Of a stretch of 34,904 nt of DNA, positions 1 to 7,732 are shown piece by piece. Each line of letters begins with the position of its first letter. The stretch's first letter is position 1. The stretch is from SXPK01 sp041168165. Its GTDB lineage: Bacteria; Planctomycetota; UBA1135; UBA2386. Location of the stretch: NCBI GenBank assembly GCA_041168165.1, contig JBEELK010000308.1, positions 1-34,904 on the forward strand, in the 5' to 3' direction. The translations under genes were made by a program, and so were the position numbers. The notes under the pieces are model-generated. The model was not told the origin of the DNA, ran no database searches, and was given only the letters and a program-made list of their open reading frames with translations.

Positions 1-740
1 CGATCCGCGGTGAACGCGACCACCGCAGCTTCGCCTGGCTTCAGGTCGATGCGAAGGATGCCCGGCGCGTAGCGATCCGTCGTTCCGTCGTAGCCGCGCG
101 CTTCGTCGACCGAGAGCTTGAAGTCGCGATACCAGCAGGCGTCGCTCGTGAACGACGCAGGGCCGCTGGTCGCCACAAAGACCGAGCCCTTCCCATCGTC
201 GATGCGCAACTCCACGCCGCCGTCGGCAGGTCGCGCAGGCTCAGCGGCACGTTCGCGCAGCAGCGCATCGGAATCCTCGCACGCGAGCAGCGGCCGCACC
301 GCGAGCTGGATCGTCAGCGCGCCCGTGTTGCGCCACTCGACGAACGTGCCCGCGCGGTCATGCGCGAGCACGATCCGTCGCTCGAACTTCATTCCGTTTG
401 GCGCCGCGATGCCAAACGTGGGCACCGGGTCGAACGCAAATGTGCGCGCAACGTCCGGCCAGCTCGGCTCCGCCAAGCTGCGCCAGTGCGCAGGAGTGAT
501 CGGGACCGACTCGGCGCCGATCGACAGCCGTTCGTCCACGCCCGCGAGCAACCGCCGACGACGACCATCGCCGCTCGCGACGGACAGCCACGAGTGGTAG
601 CGCCGCGTCGGCAACTCGATCGCCGTTCCGCACGCATACCCGCCGAGCCCGTCCGTCAGCAGCCACTCGAGTTGGCTGCCGGCCTCGCGATCCAGAGGAG
701 CTGGCGCGGACTCGCGAGTCTTGGATGCGATGGCTGTCAC
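1..740 (-). CDS. Glycogen debranching enzyme (amylo-alpha-1,6-glucosidase), N-terminal part
   Basis: Partial gene: the 3' end lies beyond position 1, leaving about 246 N-terminal residues. The reading begins at a GTG (738-740); an in-frame TAG lies about ten codons upstream. Shortly after the start the protein reads EWLLTDGLGGYACGTAIELP followed by TRRYHSWL. This is the signature opening of the archaeal/bacterial-type glycogen debranching enzyme N-terminal domain (GDE_N), a beta-sandwich ahead of the (alpha/alpha)6 glucosidase barrel. The enzyme hydrolyses alpha-1,6 branch points of glycogen in the cytoplasm. The catalytic barrel is outside the window, so activity cannot be checked. It is divergent from glgC, giving a glycogen synthesis/breakdown pair. 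No clear Shine-Dalgarno precedes the GTG, so the exact start is uncertain. Confidence 0.85.
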   Translation of the reverse strand, partial: MTAIASKTRESAPAPLDREAGSQLEWLLTDGLGGYACGTAIELPTRRYHSWLSVASGDGRRRRLLAGVDERLSIGAESVPITPAHWRSLAEPSWPDVARTFAFDPVPTFGIAAPNGMKFERRIVLAHDRAGTFVEWRNTGALTIQLAVRPLLACEDSDALLRERAAEPARPADGGVELRIDDGKGSVFVATSGPASFTSDACWYRDFKLSVDEARGYDGTTDRYAPGILRIDLKPGEAAVVAFTAD

Positions 741-912
741 GTTCGCGCGATTGGTCAAGAGCGCAGCCTACGGGTGCCCCCCATCCAGGCAACCATCGCA
801 TGACGTGCAAACCTGCGACTTTCACCGGACAACCGCTGGGCAAGGTGCGCACGCGACTGCATTCTGTACCGCGGCGCGAAGTGCGCCCTCCGATCGTCTC
901 GCTGTCGCTCCC
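741..912. promoter_or_regulatory. Divergent intergenic region between debranching enzyme and glgC
   Basis: This 172-base gap separates two divergently read glycogen genes and must hold both promoters if the chosen starts are right. I see no convincing -35/-10 pair or operator. The glgC frame stays open back to a TTG at 721, but residues coded before 913 do not resemble a GlgC N-terminus. Confidence 0.35.
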
Positions 913-2163
913 ATGGCGAACCTCGATACCCGAAACACCCTTGTGTTCTTGCTGGCCGGCGGCGCAGGCAATCGCCTGAAGCCGCTCACGATCAATCGCG
1001 CCAAGCCTGCCGTCCCGTTTGGCGGCGCGTATCGCATCATCGACTTCACGCTCAGCAACTGCATCCACTCGAGCCTGCGTCGCATCCACATCCTGACGCA
1101 GTACCAAGCGCGCTCGCTGGAAGAACACATTCGCTTTGGCTGGAACTTCCTGCCGCGTCGCCTTGAGCAGTTCATCACGTGCAGGCCGCCCCATCACGGC
1201 AACGAAGGCCGCTGGTATCGCGGCACCGCAGACGCGATCTACCACAACCTCGACACGATCGAGGACTGGCAGCCGCCGAACGTGCTCGTCCTCTCGGGCG
1301 ACCACATCTACCACATGGACTATCGCACGATGCTGCGCGAGCACATCGAGCACCAAGCGGCGTTGACCATCGGCGCGGTTCGCATCCCGAAGAGCCAAGC
1401 GAATCAGTTCGGCATCCTGCAGGTGGACTCCGAGGGCCGCGTGACGGACTTCCAAGAGAAGCCGAAGACCAACCCGGCTGAGATCCCCGGCGACCCTGGC
1501 TACTGCCTCGCGTCGATGGGCATCTACGTGTTCGAGACCAAGGAGCTCGTTCGCAGGCTCCACGAAGACGCGGCGATGCCGAAGGAAGCGAGCGGCGACT
1601 TCGGCATGCACGTGATTCCGCGCATGATTCCCGAAGGCAAGGTCTACGCGAGCCACTTCCGCGGCGTCGGCGACGACCCGAACCCGTATTGGCGCGACGT
1701 CGGCACCATCGAAGCGTACTTCGACGCGCACATGGACCTGTGCAGCGTGGCCCCGAGCCTCAACCTGTATCGCCGCGATTGGCCGACCTACACGCTGTGG
1801 CACAACGATCCGCCGGCGAAGACGGTGTTCAGCGGCGAAGGCGGCCGCAACAAGGCCGAGGTGCATGACTCCTTGCTGTGCCCCGGCGTCGTCGTCAGCG
1901 GCGGCCGCGTGCACCGTTCGGTGCTTAGCAACCTCGTCTACGTCGACGAGCAGAGCCAACTCGACGAGTGCATCGTGATGCGCGGCACTCACGTGGGCAA
2001 GAACTGCAAGCTGCGCCGCGTGATCATCGACAAGTGGAACCGCATCCCCGACGGCACGGTGATCGGCTACGACCCCGTCGAGGATCGCAAGCGCTACCAC
2101 GTCAGCGACTCGGGGATCATCGTGATCCCACGCGCCACGGGCATCGGCAGCCGCACGGACTAA
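913..2163 (+). CDS. glgC: Glucose-1-phosphate adenylyltransferase (ADP-glucose pyrophosphorylase)
   Basis: Makes ADP-glucose and pyrophosphate from glucose-1-phosphate and ATP, the committed step of bacterial glycogen synthesis. The 416-residue product has the family's usual length. The nucleotidyltransferase domain opens with LLAGGAGNRLKPLT, then the AKPAVPFGG stretch and IIDFTLSN. Later come ADAIYHNL, VLSGDHIYHMDY (metal-binding Asp), FQEKPK and YWRDVGTIEAYFDAHMDL. The C-terminal part is the left-handed beta-helix typical of GlgC. The ATG at 913 puts the glycine-rich loop about 15 residues from the N-terminus, as in the family; the frame is open further upstream (TTG at 721), but that extension looks non-coding. 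It is divergent from a debranching enzyme and convergent with the next gene, with a hairpin between them. Confidence 0.96.
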   Translation: MANLDTRNTLVFLLAGGAGNRLKPLTINRAKPAVPFGGAYRIIDFTLSNCIHSSLRRIHILTQYQARSLEEHIRFGWNFLPRRLEQFITCRPPHHGNEGRWYRGTADAIYHNLDTIEDWQPPNVLVLSGDHIYHMDYRTMLREHIEHQAALTIGAVRIPKSQANQFGILQVDSEGRVTDFQEKPKTNPAEIPGDPGYCLASMGIYVFETKELVRRLHEDAAMPKEASGDFGMHVIPRMIPEGKVYASHFRGVGDDPNPYWRDVGTIEAYFDAHMDLCSVAPSLNLYRRDWPTYTLWHNDPPAKTVFSGEGGRNKAEVHDSLLCPGVVVSGGRVHRSVLSNLVYVDEQSQLDECIVMRGTHVGKNCKLRRVIIDKWNRIPDGTVIGYDPVEDRKRYHVSDSGIIVIPRATGIGSRTD

Positions 2164-2183
2164 GGTCCGGTCCGCGAGGCTCA

Positions 2184-2215
2184 GCAGTCGCGCGAACGTC
2201 CGTGCGCGCGACTGC
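2184..2215. terminator. Bidirectional hairpin between convergent genes
   Basis: A perfect 11-bp inverted repeat (GCAGTCGCGCG / CGCGCGACTGC, arms 2184-2194 and 2205-2215) with a 10-base loop lies between the stop of glgC and the stop of the convergent gene ending at 2219. There is no T-tract on either side, so termination efficiency is uncertain. Confidence 0.6.
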
Positions 2216-2218
2216 GAG

Positions 2219-4339
2219 TCACTGGAACGGCGAGACGAGGCGCCCGAACAGCGGGTGCTTCTTCACTTCGAGCCCGACCTTCATGCCCTCGCCCGGCAGC
2301 GCCACATCGAGAACCATGCTGTCGAGTTGCCCCTGCGGCACCGGCATGGTGCCCATGATCAGCCCGAGGTCGGGTAGCTTCGAAGTCAGCGCGGTGAGTT
2401 GATCGGAGTCCGTGAAGCGCACGAACCTGCCGACGACCTTGGCGCCCTTCCCGTCCTCGCCCTTCGCGGCGAGCACTTCGGGCGCGATCGACCAGCCGTG
2501 CAACTCGGCGAGCACGCAGCCAGAGCTTTCGCGAACCGTGATGCGCGAGCCATCGATGCTCGCCTTCGCGCCTTCGACCTTCGCTTCGAACGCGAGCGCG
2601 AATGGCGCGCCCATGCGCAACTCGACGATCTTGCCTGCCTCAACTTGGAACGGCTTGCAGTCGCCGCCGTAGATCGTCGCCATCTGCGCGCGCGCGCCCT
2701 TGCCTTCGTAGATGCGGCCGTAGATCACGGAATACTCGCCGACCGGCACTTCGACTTCCTTGCCGCCCGCGACATCGAAGTTCGCGGTGCGGAAATCGCC
2801 GCGACCGCCGATGACGAGTTGGTCCGGCGCGGTGGGCTTCGGCCCGTTCCATACGAGACGCACCTTGCCCGTCTTCACGTATTCGGGATTGAGCGGCCGG
2901 AAGCCTGCCTTGTCGTCCCCGATGCGATGCAGGTAGTGCCATGCGGCACCGACCTTGACGAACTCCGAGAACGGAACGCGCGGGCCCTTGCCGACCTTCA
3001 TCGAGTCGAGCAACGGAGCCTTGCTGCGCGCATCGTCCTTGGAGAAGCCGATCGTGCCGAGCTTGAGATCGCCTTCGAACGGATTGCCTTCCATCGGCCG
3101 ACCGCTCGCGTTGTCGTCGTAGAACGTGACCTGCTCGCCGCCGATGTCGGCAGTCCAACTCGCGGCGGAGCGGTAGTAGATCGGCGTGTTCTGCGGCGAC
3201 GGCGCGAGGTTCACCTCGGCCTCGCCGAGCTTCTCGCGGTCACTGCCCGTCCAGAAGAACATCGCGTACGGGACCTTCTTCTCGGCATCGAGATGGAACG
3301 TCACGGGCTTCGCTTTGCCGCTCGGCTCGATCGGCTGCGTGCGCGACGCATCGGAGAGCAACGACGTGATGCCAAACTTGTTGGGCGCCGTGCGAACGAA
3401 GTAGAGGTCCTGGCGACGGAACCACGAGAGCTTCGCGTCCTTGGCGTCCGTGCCGAACGCCGAGTACCACCAGAACGCGGGCACAGGTCCGCCGCGCTGC
3501 GAGTAGTCGACGTCGTCTTCCCACGAGGCCAGCGCTGCGAACTGCAGCGGCGCATCCTTCTCCGGCACGCCCGGCATCACGAGCGCGTCGATGCCCTTCG
3601 CGTTCTCGGTGTAGCCCTCGGACGCGCGCTTCTCGGTGTCCTTCTTCTTCGCTTCCAGTTCGTCCTTCGACGCCTTCAGCAGGTTCTTGATCTGCACGTA
3701 GTAGAGGTCCTGGTAGCTCCACGCTTCGCGCAGCGACACGAACTGCTCCAGCGCCGCGATGTTGTCTTCGCGATCCTGCGCCGTGCGCTCCGGGATCTTC
3801 TGCAGCGACAGCGAAACGTAGTACCAAGCGTCAGCAGCGTCGGCCTTATGGCCGGTGGACTCCATGATGCGCGCCGCCTCGCTCAGCACTTCGCGCGCCT
3901 TCTCGAAGCCCTCGCGCTTCGTGTTGTCCTTCGTCGACTCCAAGAAGAACGCGTAGGCCTTCTGCACGTTGCCCTGCGCCTTTTGGAACTGCGTCCACGA
4001 CTGTGTGTCGAGGCCTTCGACCCACCGCTCCAGCTTGTCGAGCGTGTCCGCGCCGTCGTAGACGCGCTTCCACGATGCGTTGATCGCGTCGACCAGCGGC
4101 TTGAGCTCCGGCTTGTTGTTGCGCATGTCGAGGCGCAGGCTCGTGAAGTACGACACCACAGCAGAAGCCATCGTCGGCGACGACTTGACGAGCTTGTCGA
4201 GCCCCTTGTCGTCCTTGAGTTCGACGAGCTTCTTGCTGTCGGTCGCGAACTTGGCGACCTCGGCGGGGTTTTGGCAAAGGACGGCGGACGCCGCGAACGC
4301 AGCGGCAAAGCACCAATGCAGAAGTGTGCGAAGCATCAT
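2219..4339 (-). CDS. Exported protein of unknown function, helical N-half and beta-rich C-half
   Basis: About 706 residues; family not recognised. The chosen ATG at 4339 (MMLRTLL) gives a clean signal peptide, about 22 residues ending AASAVLCQ; a further in-frame ATG at 4360 would add seven non-hydrophobic residues. Residues about 25-250 are rich in Lys, Glu and Ala and look alpha-helical, perhaps TPR-like around the segment DAADAWYYVSLSLQ. The remaining two thirds look beta-rich, with many Gly and Asp, including FYDDNASGRPMEGNPFEGD, which could bind a metal ion. There are no catalytic motifs I recognise and no transmembrane segment after the signal peptide. It lies 99 bases downstream of a rhomboid protease gene on the same strand. 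A periplasmic or surface location is inferred from the signal peptide. Confidence 0.75.
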   Translation of the reverse strand: MMLRTLLHWCFAAAFAASAVLCQNPAEVAKFATDSKKLVELKDDKGLDKLVKSSPTMASAVVSYFTSLRLDMRNNKPELKPLVDAINASWKRVYDGADTLDKLERWVEGLDTQSWTQFQKAQGNVQKAYAFFLESTKDNTKREGFEKAREVLSEAARIMESTGHKADAADAWYYVSLSLQKIPERTAQDREDNIAALEQFVSLREAWSYQDLYYVQIKNLLKASKDELEAKKKDTEKRASEGYTENAKGIDALVMPGVPEKDAPLQFAALASWEDDVDYSQRGGPVPAFWWYSAFGTDAKDAKLSWFRRQDLYFVRTAPNKFGITSLLSDASRTQPIEPSGKAKPVTFHLDAEKKVPYAMFFWTGSDREKLGEAEVNLAPSPQNTPIYYRSAASWTADIGGEQVTFYDDNASGRPMEGNPFEGDLKLGTIGFSKDDARSKAPLLDSMKVGKGPRVPFSEFVKVGAAWHYLHRIGDDKAGFRPLNPEYVKTGKVRLVWNGPKPTAPDQLVIGGRGDFRTANFDVAGGKEVEVPVGEYSVIYGRIYEGKGARAQMATIYGGDCKPFQVEAGKIVELRMGAPFALAFEAKVEGAKASIDGSRITVRESSGCVLAELHGWSIAPEVLAAKGEDGKGAKVVGRFVRFTDSDQLTALTSKLPDLGLIMGTMPVPQGQLDSMVLDVALPGEGMKVGLEVKKHPLFGRLVSPFQ

Positions 4340-4398
4340 GGAAGGAACGCCGTCGCGCATGCGCGCCAGGCCGGCGGCGCAGCACTCTAACGATCCTG

Positions 4399-4416
4399 TG
4401 GCGCCAATTCGCGCCA
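4399..4416 (-). terminator. Hairpin after the rhomboid gene
   Basis: A perfect 6-bp inverted repeat (TGGCGC / GCGCCA) with a 6-base loop begins 22 bases downstream of the rhomboid stop codon, before the next minus-strand start. There is no T-tract. It may terminate or attenuate transcription between the two genes. Confidence 0.35.
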
Positions 4417-4438
4417 GCGTCCATCCCCTCGCCGCCTG

Positions 4439-5290
4439 CTACTTGCGGCGCGCGCGCTCGCTTGCCTGCTCCAACGTGCGGCGCTCGCCCTTCGTCAGCG
4501 AGGGCAAGCCCTCGCGTTGGATCTTCTCGAGGATGCGGTCCATCTCGCGCTGGGCGTCCACTTCCTTGGCCTCCGCGCGCGCGGCGATCCCGCGGCGGAA
4601 GCGCGCGCCCAGTCCGGCGAACACGCCGCCGGAATCCACGTCGCCATAGTCACGAAACCAACCCTTCTTCCAGGCGAGGAAGCCCAGCAGCGCGCCGCCG
4701 AGGTGGGCGCTGTTCGCGACCGAGCCAGCCGACCCAGTGACGATCTCGACGTACTGCTCGTAGAGCCCCATCGCGACAAGGCCCGCTGCGAGCCAACCGA
4801 GCGGCACCGGGAATAGGATCACGATCACTTGCGCGCGCGGCCACAAGCAGGCCGCATGCACGAGGAATGCGTAGCACGCGCCGCTCGCGCCGACTAGCGG
4901 CACGTTCTCGTAGCCCATCAAGAGCGCGACGCAGAGGTGCAGCAGCGCGCCAACCACGCCGCCCCACAGATACAAACGAATCGTGCCGCGATAGCCGATC
5001 GCCCCTTCGACCATCGTGCCGAAGAAGTAGAGCGTCAGCATGTTCCACAGCAGATGGCCCGGGCTCGCGAACGCGTGCGTGAACTGGTAGGTCAGCACGC
5101 GAATCGCGCCGAGTCCGTAGCCCTCCATGCACGCGGCCCACGAGAACGCGAGCCACGCGCCGTTGTCGCTAAATGCGCCGCGCAGGATCGCGTTGAGCAC
5201 GAACACCGCGACGTTGATGAGGATCAGCAGCTTGATCGCTGGAGTCAGCGATGGAAACGGAGATGCCCCTGCGTAGCTGCCGTAGCTCAT
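4439..5290 (-). CDS. Rhomboid family intramembrane serine protease
   Basis: 283 residues from the ATG at 5290; the frame is open upstream to 5479, but that extension overlaps folD and has no membrane character. Several hydrophobic segments form the rhomboid core. The HxxxN motif (His79, Asn83 in GHLLWN) begins the second core helix. The catalytic serine is Ser136 in GASGACY, and the partner His196 sits in NSAHLGGALLG. Rhomboids cleave substrates within or near membrane helices. The last 40 residues are charged and cytoplasmic-looking, ending in a Leu-Pro-Ser-Leu-Thr segment followed by Glu/Arg-rich helix. I believe this resembles a C-terminal extension common in rhomboids of this type. The substrate is unknown. 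It is divergent from folD with a 67-base gap. Confidence 0.9.
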   Translation of the reverse strand: MSYGSYAGASPFPSLTPAIKLLILINVAVFVLNAILRGAFSDNGAWLAFSWAACMEGYGLGAIRVLTYQFTHAFASPGHLLWNMLTLYFFGTMVEGAIGYRGTIRLYLWGGVVGALLHLCVALLMGYENVPLVGASGACYAFLVHAACLWPRAQVIVILFPVPLGWLAAGLVAMGLYEQYVEIVTGSAGSVANSAHLGGALLGFLAWKKGWFRDYGDVDSGGVFAGLGARFRRGIAARAEAKEVDAQREMDRILEKIQREGLPSLTKGERRTLEQASERARRK

Positions 5291-5357
5291 GTGGTCCTGG
5301 GAAGCGGCCTTGCCGCCGCTATCTTTTCGACGAAACCTAGCCCCCATCGCAAGCCCG

Positions 5358-6200
5358 GTGTCCGCCCAACTCATCGACGGCAAGGCCGTTGCCGCCCGCA
5401 TGCGCGCTCGCTTGGCCGAAGCGCGCCGTTCCATCGGATCCCGCGCGGTCCGCCTCGTGTCGCTACAAGTGGGCAACAACCCCGCCGCCGAGGTCTACGT
5501 GCGCAACCAGCGCAAGGCTGCGGCCGAGGTCGGCATCGACATGGAGGTCGTCGGCCTGCCGGACGCCGCCACGCAGCAAGACCTGATCGCCGCGATCCAA
5601 GAGCACTCGCTTCGCAGCGACGTTGCTGGCGTGATCGTGCAGCGCCCGCTGCCTGCGACGATCGACGCCCGCACGGTCCAGATGGCGATCGATCCGCGCC
5701 TCGATGTCGAAGGGATGCACCCAGCGAACATGGGCGCGATCCTCTACCGCGAGCCGGAGTTCCCGCCGTGCACTGCAGCGGCGGCGCAGCAGTTGATCTT
5801 GGAGACCGGCATCGACTTGCGCGGCGCGGAGACAGTTGTCGTCGGCCACAGCGAGATCGTCGGCAAGCCCATCGGCCTGTTGCTGCTGCATCGACTGTCG
5901 ACGGTCACGGTGTGCCACGTCGGCACCCGCAACCTGATGCTGCACACGCGGCGCGCGGACATCCTCGTCGTCGCCGTCGGCAAGCCTGGCCTCGTTCGCG
6001 GGGACATGGTCAAGCCGGGCGCGGTCGTCATCGACATCGGAATCAACCAACTCGTCGATGGCTCCATCGTCGGCGACTGCGAGCACGACTCGGTAGCCGC
6101 AGTCGCTGGCTACCTCACGCCGGTCCCCGGCGGCGTCGGCCCCGTCACCGTGGCGATGCTGCTGCGCAACACGCTGCGCGCGGCGGGAGCCAACGTCTGA
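5358..6200 (+). CDS. folD: Bifunctional methylenetetrahydrofolate dehydrogenase / methenyltetrahydrofolate cyclohydrolase
   Basis: Interconverts 5,10-methylene-, methenyl- and 10-formyl-tetrahydrofolate using NADP, in cytoplasmic one-carbon metabolism. From the GTG at 5358 the protein has 280 residues, close to the family's 280-300. Signatures: YVRNQRKAA with the catalytic Lys53; VQRPLP; the NADP-binding GHSEIVGKPIGLLL; TVTVCHVGT; and the terminal PVPGGVGPVTVAMLLRNT. The start is set by SAQLIDGKAVA, which matches the usual FolD opening; the open frame extends to 5289, but those residues are unlike FolD. Its TGA overlaps the proposed start of the following sulfatase gene, so the two are probably co-transcribed although functionally unrelated. 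Confidence 0.95.
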   Translation: MSAQLIDGKAVAARMRARLAEARRSIGSRAVRLVSLQVGNNPAAEVYVRNQRKAAAEVGIDMEVVGLPDAATQQDLIAAIQEHSLRSDVAGVIVQRPLPATIDARTVQMAIDPRLDVEGMHPANMGAILYREPEFPPCTAAAAQQLILETGIDLRGAETVVVGHSEIVGKPIGLLLLHRLSTVTVCHVGTRNLMLHTRRADILVVAVGKPGLVRGDMVKPGAVVIDIGINQLVDGSIVGDCEHDSVAAVAGYLTPVPGGVGPVTVAMLLRNTLRAAGANV

Positions 6201-7693
6201 AGAAGACGCTCGCAGCGTTGGGCATCGCGGGATTGGCGGCGCTTGTTGGCTGCGTGGGAGTCCATGCAGGATCGACGACGCAGAAGCCCAACCTCGTCCT
6301 GTTCCTCATCGACGACCTCGGCTGGCAGGACGTGAGCCAACCGTTCTGGACCGAGCGCACCGCGCAGAACGCGAAGTTCCACACGCCGAACCTCGAACGG
6401 CTTTGCAGCGAAGGAGCGCGCTTCTCGCAGGCCTACGCGCATTGCGTGTGCACGCCGTCGCGCATCGCGATCCTCACGGGCGAGCACCCGGCGCGAACCG
6501 GCGTCACGAACTGGACGCTGCGCAAGGACACCTCCACCGACGCGCCGCACGCGACGCTCACGCCGCCAAACTGGAACTGCAACGGACTGCAGCCAGAGCA
6601 AGGCATCGCACGCAGCTACTTCGCGCCGACCTTGCCGCAGCGACTCGCACGACAAGGCTACGAGACGATCCATGTCGGCAAGGCGCACTTCGGCGCGGCT
6701 GGCACTCGCGGCGCGGATCCGTTGCAGCTTGGCTTCACGAAGAACGTCGCGGGCCATGCGGCGGGAGCGCCCGCGAGCTACTTGGCGAAGGATGGCTTTG
6801 CGCGCAGCGGATCGGACCCGATCTGGAACGTGCCAGGGCTCGAGGCATGGCACGGCAAAGACGCGTTCCTCACCGATGTGCTCACGCAAGAGGCCATCGC
6901 CTTGGCCGGCCGAGCGATCGACGAGCGCAAGCCGTTCTTCCTTCACTTCGCGCACTACGCCGTGCACGCGCCGCTCCAGCGCGACGAATCGCGCATCGCG
7001 CGCTACGTGGCCCAGGGCCTCGATCCAAAGGAAGCCGCGTACGCGACGCTGGTCGAAGGCATCGATGACTCGCTGGGCGCACTGGTCGAGTTCTTGCGTG
7101 CGCGCGGAGCGTTGGACAACACCGTGATCGTGTTCGCATCCGACAACGGCGGCTTGTCGGCAAGCGCGCGCGGGGGGACGCCGCACACGCACAATGCGCC
7201 GCTGCGAAGCGGTAAGGGCAGCGCCTACGAAGGCGGCGTGCGCATTCCACTCGCCATTCGCTGGCCGTCGGTCGCAGCGCCGGGCAGCGTGATCGACGCG
7301 CCTTGCGCGATCGAAGACGTGTTCCCCACGCTGTGCAACGCAGGCGGCGCGGACGCCTCCTGCAACTACGGCCAAGACCTCGCGCCGCTGCTCGCTGGTG
7401 AGAGGCAGCAACGCGACCTGTTCTGGCACTACCCACACAGTTGGGGCGCCAAGGGTCCCGGCATCTCGATGACGAGTGCGGTCCGCAGTGGCGACTGGAA
7501 GCTCGTCTGGTTCTGGGACCGCGCCGAGTGCGAGCTCTATGACCTGAGCAAGGATCTCAGCGAACAACGCAACCTTGCGTCCATTCAGCCAGAGATGGCG
7601 ACCGCGCTTCGCAACAAACTGCGCGCGTTCCTAGTGGAATCGCGCGCGATGCTGCCTGTGCGCAAGGATGGCATCGCGATCGCGATGCCGTAA
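6197..7693 (+). CDS. Sulfatase (formylglycine-dependent), predicted lipoprotein
   Basis: About 498 residues of the alkaline phosphatase/sulfatase superfamily. After a signal peptide comes PNLVLFLIDDLGWQD with metal-ligand Asp39 and Asp40. The sulfatase signature CTPSR follows, with Cys85 as the residue expected to become formylglycine; the C-terminal half holds FASDNGG. The substrate is unknown; such enzymes usually desulfate polysaccharides or sulfate esters. The N-terminus KKTLAALGIAGLAALVGC is a textbook lipoprotein signal with an LVGC lipobox (Cys19). It starts directly at a CTG (6197-6199) overlapping the folD TGA as CTGA; there is no nearby in-frame ATG or GTG. A TTG within the hydrophobic core (6215) would remove the basic n-region. 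The start codon is therefore unusual. A formylglycine-generating or maturase enzyme is not in the window. Confidence 0.88.
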   Translation: MKKTLAALGIAGLAALVGCVGVHAGSTTQKPNLVLFLIDDLGWQDVSQPFWTERTAQNAKFHTPNLERLCSEGARFSQAYAHCVCTPSRIAILTGEHPARTGVTNWTLRKDTSTDAPHATLTPPNWNCNGLQPEQGIARSYFAPTLPQRLARQGYETIHVGKAHFGAAGTRGADPLQLGFTKNVAGHAAGAPASYLAKDGFARSGSDPIWNVPGLEAWHGKDAFLTDVLTQEAIALAGRAIDERKPFFLHFAHYAVHAPLQRDESRIARYVAQGLDPKEAAYATLVEGIDDSLGALVEFLRARGALDNTVIVFASDNGGLSASARGGTPHTHNAPLRSGKGSAYEGGVRIPLAIRWPSVAAPGSVIDAPCAIEDVFPTLCNAGGADASCNYGQDLAPLLAGERQQRDLFWHYPHSWGAKGPGISMTSAVRSGDWKLVWFWDRAECELYDLSKDLSEQRNLASIQPEMATALRNKLRAFLVESRAMLPVRKDGIAIAMP

Positions 7694-7695
7694 TC

Positions 7696-7726
7696 GGACT
7701 GCCGTGCGACGCTGGCGCAGCAGTCC
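7696..7726. terminator. Hairpin between convergent sulfatase and ccsA genes
   Basis: Arms GGACTGC (7696-7702) and GCAGTCC (7720-7726) pair perfectly, and an inner TGCG/CGCA pair (7705-7708 with 7716-7719) extends the stem across a 2-base bulge. The hairpin begins 2 bases after the sulfatase stop and lies just beyond the ccsA stop on the other strand, so it may serve both. No T-tract is seen. Confidence 0.5.
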
Positions 7727-7732
7727 TATGCG

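Noticed and set aside
358..2100. 580-residue open frame opposite glgC on the minus strand
   Set aside because: It runs antisense through the well-supported glgC gene, is rich in Ala, Val, Arg and Asp from high-GC shadow composition, and has no family motif. Only the 1-740 part in another minus frame is a real gene.
2399..4390. 663-residue open frame on the plus strand opposite the exported protein gene
   Set aside because: Arg/Leu/Val-rich antisense shadow. The minus-strand frame has a signal peptide and normal composition.
4937..6196. Long upstream extension of the sulfatase frame
   Set aside because: It overlaps rhomboid and folD in other frames, and its sequence is Arg/His/Pro-rich without structure. 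The real protein begins at the lipoprotein leader near 6197.
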